In this document: positions 48,171-63,840 of the stretch, piece after piece | Position numbering within the stretch: position 1 is the first letter of the stretch | Layout of the letters: the number at the start of each line of letters is the position of its first letter | Notes under the pieces: generated by a model | Told to the model about the DNA's origin: nothing | The model's database searches: none | The model's input: the letters and a program-made list of their open reading frames with translations, nothing else | Source of the DNA: Cryptomeria japonica | Lineage: Eukaryota; Streptophyta; Pinopsida; Cupressales; Cupressaceae | Length of the DNA: 64,000 bases | Assembly: GCF_030272615.1 (NCBI RefSeq) | Contig: NC_081414.1 | Span: forward strand, 818,224,396 to 818,288,395 | Direction: 5' to 3' | Position numbers and translations under genes: made by a program

Positions 48171-48671
48171 AATTAGTGGAATAAACAATTAAGAGCAAAA
48201 TCATTTCTTAACTATTTTCAAATTCAAAATAAATATTCTTTCTATTTTTGCCAAATAAGAACTCACATTATAGTATGGAAACAAATCTATTATCTTTTCA
48301 TATCTATTTTATAGGGTAAAATAAAATAACTCTTTATTCTATTTTTACAAAACTCTATTTTTAAGTTTTTACATCAATATTAAATTCATGTCTCTAAATC
48401 ACTAATTTTATATCAACATTAATCTAAATAATAGGTTAAAAGCACAAAGTTGTGTATGTATTTTTTTTCTGTATATTTTATGTTTTTAATTTTTTTAAAA
48501 ATTTTAAAAAATATTTGAATATACTTTCTTTCAAAGTAAAGACTATAATTTAGTTGTTGATAAAATACTAAAATTGAAGTTACATGAGGTGTCACACTTT
48601 ATGCAATAAATTTTACCTTTTTTTGTTCATTTTTTTGTGTATATTGATACCTTGAAACTTTACCGCAAAAA
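48171..48671. other. AT-rich stretch without gene
   Basis: I see no gene, RNA or clear repeat between element D and the minisatellite. Confidence 0.5.
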
Positions 48672-50192
48672 TGTATCATATGGTGTCCTAAGGGTTCATA
48701 GGACACCATATGAGCCCTTAGGACACCATATGACCCATAACGATACCATATTGTATTCTAGCGGGTCATATGGTGTCCTAAGGGGTCACAGGACACAATA
48801 TTACCCCTCACGACACTATGACCATTAACAACCCCATATTGTATCCTAAGAGGTCATATGGTGTTCTAAGGGGCCTTAGGACACCATCTAACCCCTTAGA
48901 GCACCATCTGACCCCTTAGAACACCATATAGTGTCGTTATGGGTCATATGGTGTCCTAAGGGGTCATATTTTGTCCTAACGGGTCATATAGTGTCCTATG
49001 ACCCCTTAGGACACCATATAACCCCTTACGTGTCGTTAGGGTTCACATTGTGTCCTAAGGGATAATAATGGTGTCCTATGACCTCTTAGGACACTATATG
49101 ACCCCTTAGGACACCATATAGTGTCATTATGGGTCGTATGGTGTCCTAAGCGATCATTAGGTGTCTTATGATCCCTTAGAACACCATATGACCCATAATG
49201 ACAACATAATGTGTCCTAAGGGGTCATATTGTTTCTTAAGGGGTCATAACACACCATATCACCCATTAAGACACAATATGATCCCTAACGATGCCTAAGG
49301 GGTCATAGGATACCATATGACTCCTTAGGACACCATACAACCCATAATGACACCATATTGTGTCCTAAGGGGTCATATAGTGTCCTAAGGGGTCATAGGA
49401 CACCATATGACCCCTTAGGACACCATGTGACCCCTTAGAACACCATATAGTGTTGTTATGGGTCATATGGTGTCTTACAGGGTCATATGGTGTCCTAACA
49501 GGTCATATAGTGTCCTATGACACCTTAAGACACCATATAACCCCCTACATGTTGTTAGGGTTCACATTGTCTCCTAAGGGGTCATATGGTGTACTATGAC
49601 CCCTTAGGACACCATATGACCCATAATGACAACATAAGGTGTCCTAAGGGGTCATATTGTGTCTTAAGGGGTCATAAGACACCATATGACCCGTTAAGAC
49701 ACAATATGATCCCTAACGATACTTTATGGGGTCATATGGTGTCCTATGACCCCATAGGACACCATATGACCCCTTAGGACACCATATAACCCATAACAAC
49801 ACCATATTGTGTCCTAAGAGGCCATATTACGTCTTAAAGGGTCATAACACATCATATGATCCGTTAAAACACAATATGATCCCTCACGACACCTAAGGGG
49901 TCATATGGTGTCCTAAGGGTTCATAGGACACCATATGACCCCTTAGGACACCATACGATCCATAATGACACCATATTATTTTCTAAGGCATCATATGGTG
50001 TCCTAAGGGGTCATAGGACACAATATGACCCCTCACAACACTATGACCCTTAGCAACCCCATATTGTGTCCTAAGGGGTCATAGGACACCAAATGACCCC
50101 TTAGGACACCATGTGACCCCTTAGAACACCATATAGTGTTGTTATGGGTCATATGGCATCCTAAGGGGTCATATGGTGTCCTATTGGGTTAT
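48672..50192. repeat. Minisatellite of a ~20-bp unit in both orientations
   Basis: About 1.5 kb is composed almost wholly of CTAAGGGGTCATATGGTGTC and its reverse complement GACACCATATGACCCCTTAG, with variants. Direct and inverted units are interspersed, giving many perfect or near-perfect hairpins. The LTR of element B begins directly at its right edge (50193). Short open frames here are products of the repeat. Confidence 0.92.
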
Positions 50193-53333
<3,141 letters not shown>

Positions 53334-53349
53334 TCCTCCCCCCCCCTTA
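53334..53349 (-). other. Polypurine tract of element B
   Basis: A minus-strand G-rich purine run (AAGGGGGGGGGAGGA) adjoining the LTR start TGTCACAACCC. Confidence 0.8.
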
Positions 53350-53435
53350 AATTGTGCATCGTCCCGATGCACTTATTGAATGTATCCAAATAGATTCTAT
53401 AGTTCATGATTAGTTTAAAACAAAAAAGGAAACAA

Positions 53436-56400
53436 CTATTGCATTTCCCTGGTATCTTCCCATGTGGCATTCTTTTCATCATATTGATTCCATTGTACTT
53501 TGCATTGATCAACCTCTCTGTTACGCAATTGGCACTGGAGCCTCTCCAAGATTCTGAATGGCTCTATCATTATTCCCCCCATTTCCTGGACCTATAAAGC
53601 CTCCCAATTCAAGATATGTTTCTCATCAGGTACATACTTTCTAAGAAGAGATACATGGAAGACATCATGGATTCGGCTCAACTGGGGAGGTAAGGCCAAC
53701 CGGTATGCAACTGGATTAATCCTTTCCAATATCTCAAAAGGTCCAACATAATGAGGTGCAAGCTTAATCTTTTTCCCAAACCTTATGGTACTCTTGTGTG
53801 GCCTAACCCTTAGGAAGGCTTTCTCTCCCACCTCAAACTCCCTTGGTGTCCTGTTCTTGTCTGCATAACTTTTCTGCCTATCTAAGGCTTCCTTCAATCT
53901 TTGCCTAATTTCCTTAGTTTTCCTTTCCATTTCCTTCAACATATCTGGTCAATTAATTACTCTGTCTTCAAGACTATCCCAACTCAAAGGTGTTCGACAT
54001 GGCCTTCCATACAATGCTTCGAAAGGTGCCATCCCCAAAAAAGTTTGATATGTATTATTGTAAGCAAACTCTACCAGAGGTAGGTAATCTTCCCATTTCC
54101 TCTGTTGGTCCATGAAGTACATGTGAAGTAGGTCTTCCAAAATCTGATTTGTTCTCTCTGTTTGACCGTCAGTTTCAGGATGGTATGCAGTACTACAATT
54201 TAGTTGAGTTCTGAGAGCTAATTGAAGAGTTTTCCAAAACCTTGAAGTGAATCTGGCATCTCTATCTGATATGATTTTCTCTGGCATTCCATGCAACCTA
54301 AATATTTCTTTAACAAAGCACCTTGCCAAGGTAGGTGCATCATCTGTCAGATTTGCTGGTATAGAGTGTGCCACCTTAGTGATTTTGTCAATTACCACCA
54401 TTATTGTATCATGCCTAGAAGGTGACATGGGAAACCCTTGCACAAAATCCATGCTAATAACTTGCCACTTGTGTTGAGGTACATCATGTAACTATAATAA
54501 TCCAACTGGGTGTCTATGCTCTGCCTTTACTCTTTGACACTCCAAACATTTAGCCACATACTTGGCTATGTCATTCTTCATCCCTTGCCAAAAGTATAAC
54601 TTCTTTAGATCTGCATAAAGTTTGTTAACCCCTGGGTGCCCTGAGTAAGGGGCATTATGAGCCTCTGACAAGAATACCTTCCTTAAGTCTCCTGAATTAG
54701 GAACATAGATTCTATTATTGTATCCAAGCAACCCATCTTCATCTAATGTATACCCTTCAACCTTAGGATCGGTTGGATCGTATTCTAAAGTCAATTTGAC
54801 TTGCTCATACCATGGGTCATGTCCTTGCTCGTCCATTACTTGCCTTTTGAAAGAAGTTTTGAATGTTGCTATAGTCATCAAGTGTCTCCTCCTACTTAAA
54901 GCACCTGCCACCCTATTTTCCTTCCCCTTAATATATTCAATTTCAAAATCATATTCACTTAGAAATTCTAACCACCTTCTTTGTCTAGCATTTAAGTGGG
55001 GTTGGGTAAAGATGTGCTTTAGTCCTTGGTTATCTGACTTTAACTCAAAGGGCTTCCCTAGTAAGAAGTGTCTTTATTTCTATAGGGCATGCACAATCGC
55101 TGCTAACTCTAAGTCGTGGGGTGCATAATTAACTTCATGAGTCTTCAGCTTCCTAGATTCGTAAGCTACTACCCCTTCATCTTGGACAAGTACTCCTCCT
55201 AAACCTTCAATAGAAGTGTCAGTTAAGACTATGAAGTGTCCATTCAGATCTGGTACTTTTAGAATGGGTGTTGAAGTTAGTTTCCCCTTCAAAATTTGAA
55301 ATGCCTTATCACTTTGCTCTGTCCACGCAAACCTTTTACCCTTCCTCTGCAATGAGGTGATGGGGTTTGCTATCTTAGAGAATCCTTCCACAAACCTCCT
55401 ATAGTACCCTGCTAGCCCCATAAAGCTTCTTACCTCTAAAACATTTTTAGGGATCGGCCATACTACTATTGCGTTTATCTTATTTGGATCAACTACTATT
55501 CCTTCCTTTGATATTATATGCCCAAGGTAGTGAATCTTTTCCTCGAAGAAGGCACATTTTGACAGTTTCCCATATAACTTATGTTCCCTCAACCTTTGCA
55601 AAACCATTTGTAGGTGTACTAAATGTTCCTCCTCATTCCTAGAGTAAATCAAGATGTAATCCAGAAATACCAAAACAAATTTGTCCAAGTATTCATGGAG
55701 TGCACTATTCATTAGGTTCATAAATGCAACTGGGGCATTGGTTACACCAAAAGGTACTACTGTGAATTCATAATGCCCATATCTAGTCCTGAAGGCTGTC
55801 TTCTGAATGTCCTCCTCTTTAATTTTGAGTTGGTGATATCCTGATCAGAGGTCTATCTTCGATAAAACTTTTGCTCCTTTCATTTGGTCAAAAATATCCT
55901 CTATTCGAGGTAAGGGATACCTATTCTTTATTGTGACCTTGTTCAACATCCTATAGTCGATGCATAGTCTTAAGGTTCCATACTTCTTCTTAATGAATAA
56001 GACTGGTGCTCCCCATGGTGATACAATTGGCCTTATTAATCCCTTAGCTAAGAGTTCCTCTAATTGCATTTTGAGCTCTTGTAATTCAGTTGTGTTCATT
56101 CGGTAAGGTGCCCTTGATACTGGTTCAACTCCTGGTAGTAAGTCGATAGAAAAGTCAAACGTCCTTTTAGGGGGTAAGCTGGGAAATTCTTTTGGAAATA
56201 CATCCTTGAATTCATGTAAGAAAGGGATATTTTCAAAGGTTGGGGTATTTTCCTCTTCTCCTTCATCAATTTCAACCACATAGATTAGGCCTCCTCTTCT
56301 TCTTTCCTTCTTTAATTGCATGGCTGATATGGTTTCTATATTAATGGGCTTCCCTAGTAAGAAGTGTCTCCATTTTTGTAGGGCATGCACAATTGCTACC

Positions 56401-58120
56401 AACTCTAAGTCATGGGGTGCATAATTAACTTCATGAGTCTTTAGCTTTCTAGATTTATAAGCTACTACCCCTTCATCTTGGAAAAGTACTCCTCCTAAAA
56501 CTTCAATAGAAGCATCAGTTACAACTGTGAAGTGTCCATTCGGATCTGGTACTTTTAGAATGGGTGTTGGCATTAGTTTCCCTTTCAAAATTTGGAATGC
56601 CTTATCACTTTGTTCTGTCCACACAAACCTTTTACCCTTCCTTTGTAATGAGGTGATGGGGTTTGCTATCTTAGAGAATCCTTCCACAAACCTCCTATAG
56701 TAACCTGCTAACCCCATAAAGCTTCTTACCTCAGAAACATTTTTAGTGATCAGTCATTCTACTATTGCCCTTATCTTATCTAGATCAACTGCTATTCCTT
56801 CCTTTGATATTATATGCCCAAGGTAGTGAATCTTTTCCTCAAAGAAGGCACATTTTGACAATTTCCCATATAACTTATGTTCTCTCAACCTTTGCAAAAC
56901 AATTTGTAGGTGTACTAAATGTTCCTCCTCATTCCTAGAGTAAATCAAAATGTCATCCAGAAATACCAAAATAAATTTATCCAAGTAGTCATGGAGAACA
57001 CTATTCATTAGGTTCATAAATGCAGCTGGGGCGTTGGTTACACCAAAACGAACTACAGTGATCTCATAATGCCCATATCTAGTCCTGAAAGTTGTCTTCA
57101 GAATGTCCTCCTCCTTAATTCTGAGTTGATGGTACCCTAACCGGAGGTCTATCTTTGAGAAAACTATTGCTCCTTTCATTTGGTCAAAAAGATACTCTAT
57201 GTGAGGTAAGGGATACCTATTCTTTATGGTGACCTTGTTCAACATCCTATAGTTGATGCATAGTCTTAAGGTTCCATCCTTCTTCTTAACAAATAAGACT
57301 GGCACTCCCCATGGTGATACACTTGGCCTTATTAATCCCTTAGCTAAGAGTTCCTCTAATTGCATTTTGAGCTCTTGTAATTCAGTTGTGTTCATTCGGT
57401 AAGGTGCCCTTGATACTGGTTCAGCTCCTAGTAGTACTTTGATAGAAAAGACAAACTTCCTTTTAGGGGGTAAGCCGGGTAATTCTTCTGGAAAAACATC
57501 CTTGAATTCTTTTAAGAAAGGGGTATTTTCAAAGGTCAAGGTATTTTCCTCCTTCCCTTCATCAATTTCAACCATATAGATTAGGCCTCCTCTTCTCCTT
57601 TCCTTCTTTGATTGCATGGTTGAGATGGTTTCTATATTAATGGGTTTAAACTTTCCTTGGATTTTGACCTTTTTCCCCCCATCATCCAAACATTCAACAA
57701 CTTTGTTATAGCAATCTGCATTAGCTTGATGGTCTGTTAACCAACTCATTCCAATAATTACATCATATAATCCTAGGGGTGCCACATAGACATCTACCCT
57801 TATTTCAAAATCGGGAAATTGTACCCTTGCCCTCGGCAAACACTTAGTCACTTCCCTGGTTGCCTTATCCCCATATTGAACCATCCATGATGACTAAATT
57901 TGATTAACTTTTAATGCATATTTGCTTACTAATTCAGGTCAGATGAAACATTCAGATGATCCAGTGTCAATTAGAATTGAAATTGGTTGTTCAAATAGTG
58001 TACCTATAGTTTTCATGGAAACATTCTGGTATCTTCCTCTTCGGTTCCTAACTGCTGCATGAATCCTTTGTTGGGGACCTTGTTGGGGTTGATTGGCCCT
58101 AATATTTCCTTGCATCCTAG
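53436..58120 (-). pseudogene. Element B pol with duplicated RT-RNase H modules and a chromodomain
   Basis: In order on the minus strand: protease (DTGS near 57960), linker, RT copy 1 (FLDD, 56949-56968), RNase H copy 1 (about 56720-56349), then directly a second linker (INIETIS at 56348), RT copy 2 (FLDY at 55651-55670), RNase H copy 2 (to about 55050), integrase (54911-53950) and a chromodomain (RILERLQCQ...WEDTREM, about 53440-53560) ending at 53436. The duplicated unit is 1296 bp, so the frame is kept. Nonsense changes occur at 57895, 56754 (Trp position) and 55845 (Arg position), among others, with a frameshift near 53945. Not functional. Confidence 0.87.
55053..57644 (-). repeat. 1296-bp tandem direct duplication within element B pol
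   Basis: Copy 1 is 56349-57644 and copy 2 is 55053-56348. The text TCTATATTAATGGG occurs at 57631 and 56335, and GGCTTCCCTAGTAAGAAG at 56347 and 55051; both pairs are exactly 1296 apart. At the junction the RNase H text LLGKP runs into the pre-RT linker text INIETIS. The two crossover sites share only a few bases. Confidence 0.9.
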
Positions 58121-59316
58121 GACACTCTCTAGCAAAATGGTTTCCCCCACACATGAAGCATCCACCTGGAGGACCCCTCCTACCTTGATTCCTAGGGGGA
58201 TCATTCCTTGTTTCATTGGCCCTGGGTGGATAAGTTATCCTGTTTTGTTAGTCATTCCTATTATAGTTGCCTCTGTTATTATTGCCCCTATCATTATTAT
58301 TATTTCCATTCCTTTGATATTGATTAGGAGGTGGCCTTCTTTCAGAAGAATTATTCCTTTGACCTTTGTTGAAATTAGTGTTCCCATTGAATTCCTGCTT
58401 CCTTTTAAATGAGTGGTTCCCATTATAGTTCAGCCCTGCTAGTGTTTGAATCTTCCTCTCTTGCCTTAGGGACTTTTCAAGTACTTCGTTCATGTTTTTG
58501 GGTCCATGCATGTCAACCTCTGCCCCTATGTTGGTATTTAACCCCAAATGAACTTCCTTGCTTGGCCTTCTTCATCTTTCTCGTACATAGGTACATACTT
58601 AAGCAATTTGGCAAACTTATCCCAATATTGTTGGACTGATAGGGGTCCTTGACATAGATTATGGAATTCTATCACCTTCTCATCAAATAACAATTGAGGG
58701 AGCCACCTTTCTCAGAAGTGGTGAACAAATTGATCCCATGTGGTCGTATCCCTGCTATACCCATTTTGCTCCTTCGTGTCGGTCTACCAACTAGCTACCT
58801 CCCCTGTGAGTTGGTAGGAACCCCATAAAGCCTTGGTTGTTCCGCTAAAATCTCTTAGTTCAAAATAATTTTTCATTTCATTTAACCAATTCTTAGCTCC
58901 TTCACCAATTTGCCTCCCATCAAACTTAGGAGGGGTGATTTTCTTTAAGTCCTTGGAGAGTTCCAATATGTTATTTTCCTTTGTATTACCCATCATATTC
59001 CCTTGATTGCTACCAGGGTTTCCATTTTTGGTACCAATTCTATTTTCAAAGTCATTCTGCCTTTCCCTAAGGTCATGCATTGATTGTTCCAAGAAGTTTA
59101 TTTTATCTCTTTGTTCGGTTAGAAGGTTGATTATAGCTTCGACCCATCTTTGTTATTTCCTGGGTTGTGTCGATCCTCTTCATGGTCTTCCTGATGGTTT
59201 CCTTCATGGTTTTCCTCATGGTTTTCCTCATGGTTTTCTTCCCTTTGACTCCTAGTATGTCTTCCATTACCCCTTCCTCTTCCTCTTCCTCTTCCTTTTC
59301 CTCTTCCTCTAGCCAT
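58121..59316 (-). pseudogene. Element B gag
   Basis: The start MARGRGKGRGRG at 59316 is followed by an acidic, histidine-rich repeat (ENHEENHEENHEGNHQEDHE), a capsid-like region with PPKFDGRQIGEG (near 58920), an Asn/Arg-rich stretch (58250-58350) and the zinc knuckle [14 protein letters not shown] (about 58121-58160). Frame changes near 59120 and 58550 and stops near 58783 and 58710 break it. Confidence 0.83.
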
Positions 59317-59450
59317 TCTAGGGTTTACCTGAAAGTTAAATTATGTAGTTAGTTCTTGGTTTAGGATTTTAAAATTTAATTTCTACCATTGTAGAACATT
59401 CCCTTAGTTGCATAAATTGAAGTGAGAAAAAGGCCTAGATTTGAACCTTT

Positions 59451-59462
59451 GCTCTGATACCA
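59451..59462 (-). other. Primer-binding site of element B
   Basis: TGGTATCAGAGC on the minus strand, two bases after the LTR end. Confidence 0.88.
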
Positions 59463-61284
59463 CATGTAATAACCCACCATAATTAACTCAACAAAATTGA
59501 CCATTCTTTTTTTTGTGTGTTTAATTTAATCATTGTGTTTGATTCAATCGCATACTCTAGGCATCCATCCAGGATGAGCATCTAACCATATGGGTTAGGC
59601 ATTTGTCCATACGGGACATAAGATTTCATGTATCCAATACGGGATAGGCATCTACCCATAGGGGGTAGGCATCTATCCAATCGGGATAGGTGGTGCTCTG
59701 GCCAGAGACTTAGACTCATCGGGACCATTCGGATCCTGAGGCTCTCACTAAGTACTACACTCTTCTAATAGAAGTGCATCGAGGTCATCGTCCTTAAGAG
59801 TAATTAAATAACATAATACAAGCTTGAATTCCGCCTCGGAATTTAGCTTAAAGCCTCGGGAAGTCAAGCGAATCCATACGGGATTCCTTCCGAGTATGCA
59901 TTGAATTACTTTTTTTTTCCATTTTAATTATCTTTCAAATTTGGATTCTTGCTCAATCCTTCCTTATCAAGCCTAGACCCCACCCACGAACGCCTGAGTA
60001 CGAGGGACAACTTTGTCCCAAGACTACCTACATACCCGCTTCAGCACGGGATCAAGGCATAAAGTATGTAGTTCTATTTTCTACTCTATGGTTTGATGTA
60101 AACTGATTAGTGGGTACGCAACCCTTTCTAGGGTCAATGTCCCAGATAGTTTCTCTACGGTTTCTACCCACGGAGGTAGCGCTTAAGCAAAGGCTCAAGA
60201 TGGCCTATTGCTTGTGGCCTAAAAACACTAGATCCTAATTCTTATCATAAGCGTCACCCTTGACCAATTGTCAATCGACAACAAAACTTTGAGATTAAAT
60301 CAATTTCATAAAAGCATTTTACTCAACATCCCTATAGGGGTTTACTATAGTTTAACTCAGTGGATGAAAGATCGTTTAGAATTATCTTATTAAATTATCT
60401 ATCCAAGGGGGATTACCCGCCCCTTGGATTTTAACTTCCAAGTGTCCCTTATTACTCCCCGATGATTTATAGGGGCGATGCCACAGACGTCATTGATGTA
60501 TCTTTATTAGGTGTTAAGTGCAGTAGTTCAACACGACAACATTACCCGTAAGCATGACCCAGAGGCACTGTATATACCGAACGCTACTATGTTTTGGTTT
60601 CCATCTTCCTTTATTTAGTTTTCTAACTAAGAACTATGAAAACATCATACTTGAAAACAATTACTAATTGAACGTGTAAAATTGTAAAGCTCAATTAATT
60701 GAAATAACTACTTGATGAATTACATGGAATAAAAACCATAGCTAAAATTATTTATTATTCAAAACTTGAAATATAACTTGCATAATAATGACAATTAGGA
60801 AGCTTGCATTATAATAATTAAACGTGTAACTTGCATGGAGATGGAAATGCCAATAAATGTAATCAATGTAAGGAATTTGCATGAGGCGAAGGTAGTGTAA
60901 GTTACATGCAAGAATATCGCCTATAAAGTCACTAGTCAAAAATAGAATTTAGCTTCAAATCATATTGATATGAAATCAATTGCCAAAATGCTAACTAAGT
61001 GCCCCAATGGATCTTAAATGGATTGAACAACTCAATTTAAATAATTTAAAAATATAAAATTTACTTAAGATAAAATAATTATGAATTTACTACACATTAA
61101 TCCTCGATATTTATAAATTTTTCCTAAGTTAAAATTTAATAACTTAAAATTTATTCTAAGAAAAGAATTTGACAATTCCTAAATTGAAATTTAAACATTT
61201 ATATTTATATTTAACAATAAAATAAAATAAAAAATATATATATATAAAAAAGAAAAGATAGGCAGTTTTTTTTTTGTTTAAGGG

Positions 61285-61460
61285 ATAGTGGGGAGTGGTG
61301 CCCACGGGCCCCCCCACCACTGTGGGTCTGCGGAAGTAGGCCCGCAGTGATGAGGGGACCCTGTGGTCCCCTCCACTACCCTGCGGCCACTGTCGTGATA
61401 GTGACCACAGGGGAAGTGGAGGGTACCACTTCCCCGACAGTTACAATAACTGCCTCCCCA
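61285..61460. other. GC-rich palindromic island in the element B middle LTR
   Basis: Inverted repeats include GAGGGGACC-CTGT-GGTCCCCTC and GGAAGTGG-AGGGTA-CCACTTCC. Confidence 0.65.
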
Positions 61461-61737
61461 ATGCACTCCGCCCGATAACTTTCAAAACAGTTTTCAAGAA
61501 CATGATGTTGCTAAAATATAATCACTTGCAACATTTAAAATATCTTATCATTTGAAATAAATTTAATATATATATATGGTTTACATTTCCAATTATTTAA
61601 TGATATAAATGTAAACAAAAAGAGTATTTATTTATGAAAATAAGAACATGAATAAAATAGATAATCAACAATTGTTTTAGATTGATTTTACAGTAAACAG
61701 GAGGTTAGTATTTCCAGTATTTCATAGGGGGATAGAG

Positions 61738-62055
61738 AGTTTATTTCCAGTATTCACAGGGAGATAATTTATTCCAGTATTCACAGGAAGATTGTTTATT
61801 TCCAGTATTCACAGGAAGATTGTTTATTTCCAGTATTCACAGGGAGATTTTATTTAACTAATATTCACAGAGAGATCTATTTAACTAATAATCACAGAGA
61901 GATTTAAAATAATCACAGAGAGATTTAAAAATAATCACAGAGAGATTTAAAATAATCACAGAGAGATTTAAAAATAATCACAGAGAGATTTAAAATACTC
62001 ACAGAGAGATTTAAAATAATCACAGAGAGATTTAAAAATAATCACAGAGAGATTA
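61738..62055. repeat. Two adjacent short-period tandem arrays in the LTR
   Basis: First about four to five units of ~27 bp (GTTTATTTCCAGTATTCACAG...), then about eight or nine units of ~20-22 bp (AATAATCACAGAGAGATTTA). The same region of the other LTRs has only degenerate versions. Confidence 0.88.
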
Positions 62056-62975
62056 AAGAATGAGATTCAGATTTCCATTCGAAGAACTAGAGAAATGAAT
62101 TAGAGGGAAGAAATAAAGACTCAAATCACATAGGGAAGAATTTTAATCTCAGAAAAAGAGATTTTAAACAAATAAAGGAATATGATTTTCTTTTTGCTAA
62201 AATCTTTGGAAAAAAACAAAAAGCAAGATCATGTGCATATTTTCTTAAGGGAAATAAAATAAATAAATAAACTATCTTTTACATGCACTATATGAAAGCA
62301 TTATCATTATTATTTATCCCTAAATAAGAGGTTTACAATCTAATATAAAAAAATCTTTATATAAAGGAAGATCTATAATTATATTTTTGATATTACGAAT
62401 TCCTCATAAGTGAATGTAAAAAAAAAAAAAGGAGAGAACCTGGTTTATCGAGCTTGATGTTGAATCCACTAGCTATCCTTATGATCCTTCCTTGCAACTT
62501 GAGAGAAATCCTTCAAACAACAACTTAAAATTCCTGCAACAAAAATGAGACTACCAAAGAAGATCTACTTCTAAAACTTGGGAAATTTCCTTCAAAACAT
62601 AATCAGCCCCCTTCTTTGAAACTTGCATACAATTTTATAAGAAAATTTCCTCCATTCCACTATCTAGAAAATTTAATTAAAAAGGAGATTCTTTTCCAAT
62701 ATTGGACTCATGCAAATTGATTAAACTTAGTGGGGGAGTTACATGCAAGGTGGTGGAGATTCATCTAGAAGCTTCTTATTCTTCCTACAACATGTGCCAT
62801 AATTGGGAGTGGAAAATAAATAAATAAATAAAAATAATTATATTCTCCAGGTGTGTGTGTGTGTATTCATTTTTTTTTATTCTTTTATAACATTCATTCA
62901 ATCATTTTAAATAGCTTAACCAAAATATAATAGAATTGTACTTAAATCAAAAAGTGATAAAGGAGGGTTGTGACA

Positions 62976-63324
62976 TCCTCCCCCCCTTAATTTGTGCATC
63001 ATCCTGATGCACTTATTGAACGCATCCAAAAGAGTCCATAGTTCATGATTAAAACAAAAAAGGAAACAACTGTTGCATTTCCTTAGTATCTTCCCACGTG
63101 GCATTCTTTACATCATACTGGTCCCATTGTACTTTGCACTAATCAACCTCTCTATTGCGCAACTAGCACTGGCGCCTCTCCAAGATTTTGAATGGCTCTA
63201 TCATTATTCCTCCCATTTCCTGGACCTATAAAGCATCCCAATTCAAAATGTGTTTCTCATCAAGTACATACTCTTTAAGAAGAGATACATGGAAGACATC
63301 ATGGATTCAGCTCAACTGGGGAGG
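62976..63324 (-). pseudogene. 3' end of a second chromovirus internal region
   Basis: It repeats the sequence just inside the 3' LTR: polypurine tract, then a chromodomain fragment on the minus strand (VQWDQY near 63110-63130, WEDTKEM near 63075-63100) with stops. It is cut at 63324 by a new LTR-like sequence. Confidence 0.8.
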
Positions 63325-63413
63325 TGTTATGCCTAGCATATCTATTTCCCCATTTGGTTTCCTTGAGTCAAAATATGGCCCCCCTTTTTTTTCTTTCTTC
63401 TCTTTTTGGTGTC

Positions 63414-63808
63414 GACCTCGGAACTTCAGAATCCTGGAGTCCCAAGGTCCCTTTTATTTTTACCTCGGAACTCTGGAGTCCCGGAGCACCGAGGTTCTTT
63501 TTGGTTTTACCTCAGAACTCCGGAGTCCTAGAGTCCCGAGGTTTCTTTTTTGGTTTCGCCTCGGAACTCTGGAGTCCCGGAGTCCCGAGGTTCATATTGG
63601 GTTTCACCTTGGAACTCCGGAATCCCAGAGTCTCGAGGTTCCTTGTTGTTCTGACCTCGGAGCTCCGGAGTCCCGGAGTCCCGAGGTCTTGGGTCTTCCA
63701 ACCTCAGAACTCCAGAGTCCCAGAGTCCCGAGGTTGCTTTTTTTTTCCTTCGTTCCACCTCGGAACTCCGGAGCCCCGCCGTCCCGGGGTCGTGTTTATG
63801 GTTTTCGT
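63414..63808. repeat. Eight tandem ~48-bp units, each a near-palindrome
   Basis: Units begin at about 63414, 63462, 63510, 63559, 63607, 63655, 63702 and 63758. The core pairs CCTCGGAACTCCGG with CCGGAGTCCCGAGG (13 of 14 bases) around a four-base loop, followed by a T-rich spacer. Open frames across the array reflect its period, a multiple of three. Confidence 0.9.
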
Positions 63809-63827
63809 ACGGAAGGGTTTTGGGAGG

Positions 63828-63840
63828 CTATATATATGAG
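63828..63840 (+). promoter_or_regulatory. TATA-like element downstream of the hairpin array
   Basis: CTATATATATGAG about 20 bases after the array; likely the LTR promoter. Confidence 0.45.

Larger units (their letters stand above)
59465..62975 (-). repeat. Element B middle LTR (3511 bp)
   Basis: TGTAATAACCC...GGGTTGTGACA. It contains a GC-rich palindromic island (61285-61460) and two short-period arrays (61738-62055). Confidence 0.87.

Noticed and set aside
48672-50192. Possible CRISPR-like array
   Set aside because: No unique spacers; units are in both orientations and contiguous, and the sequence is a plant genome.
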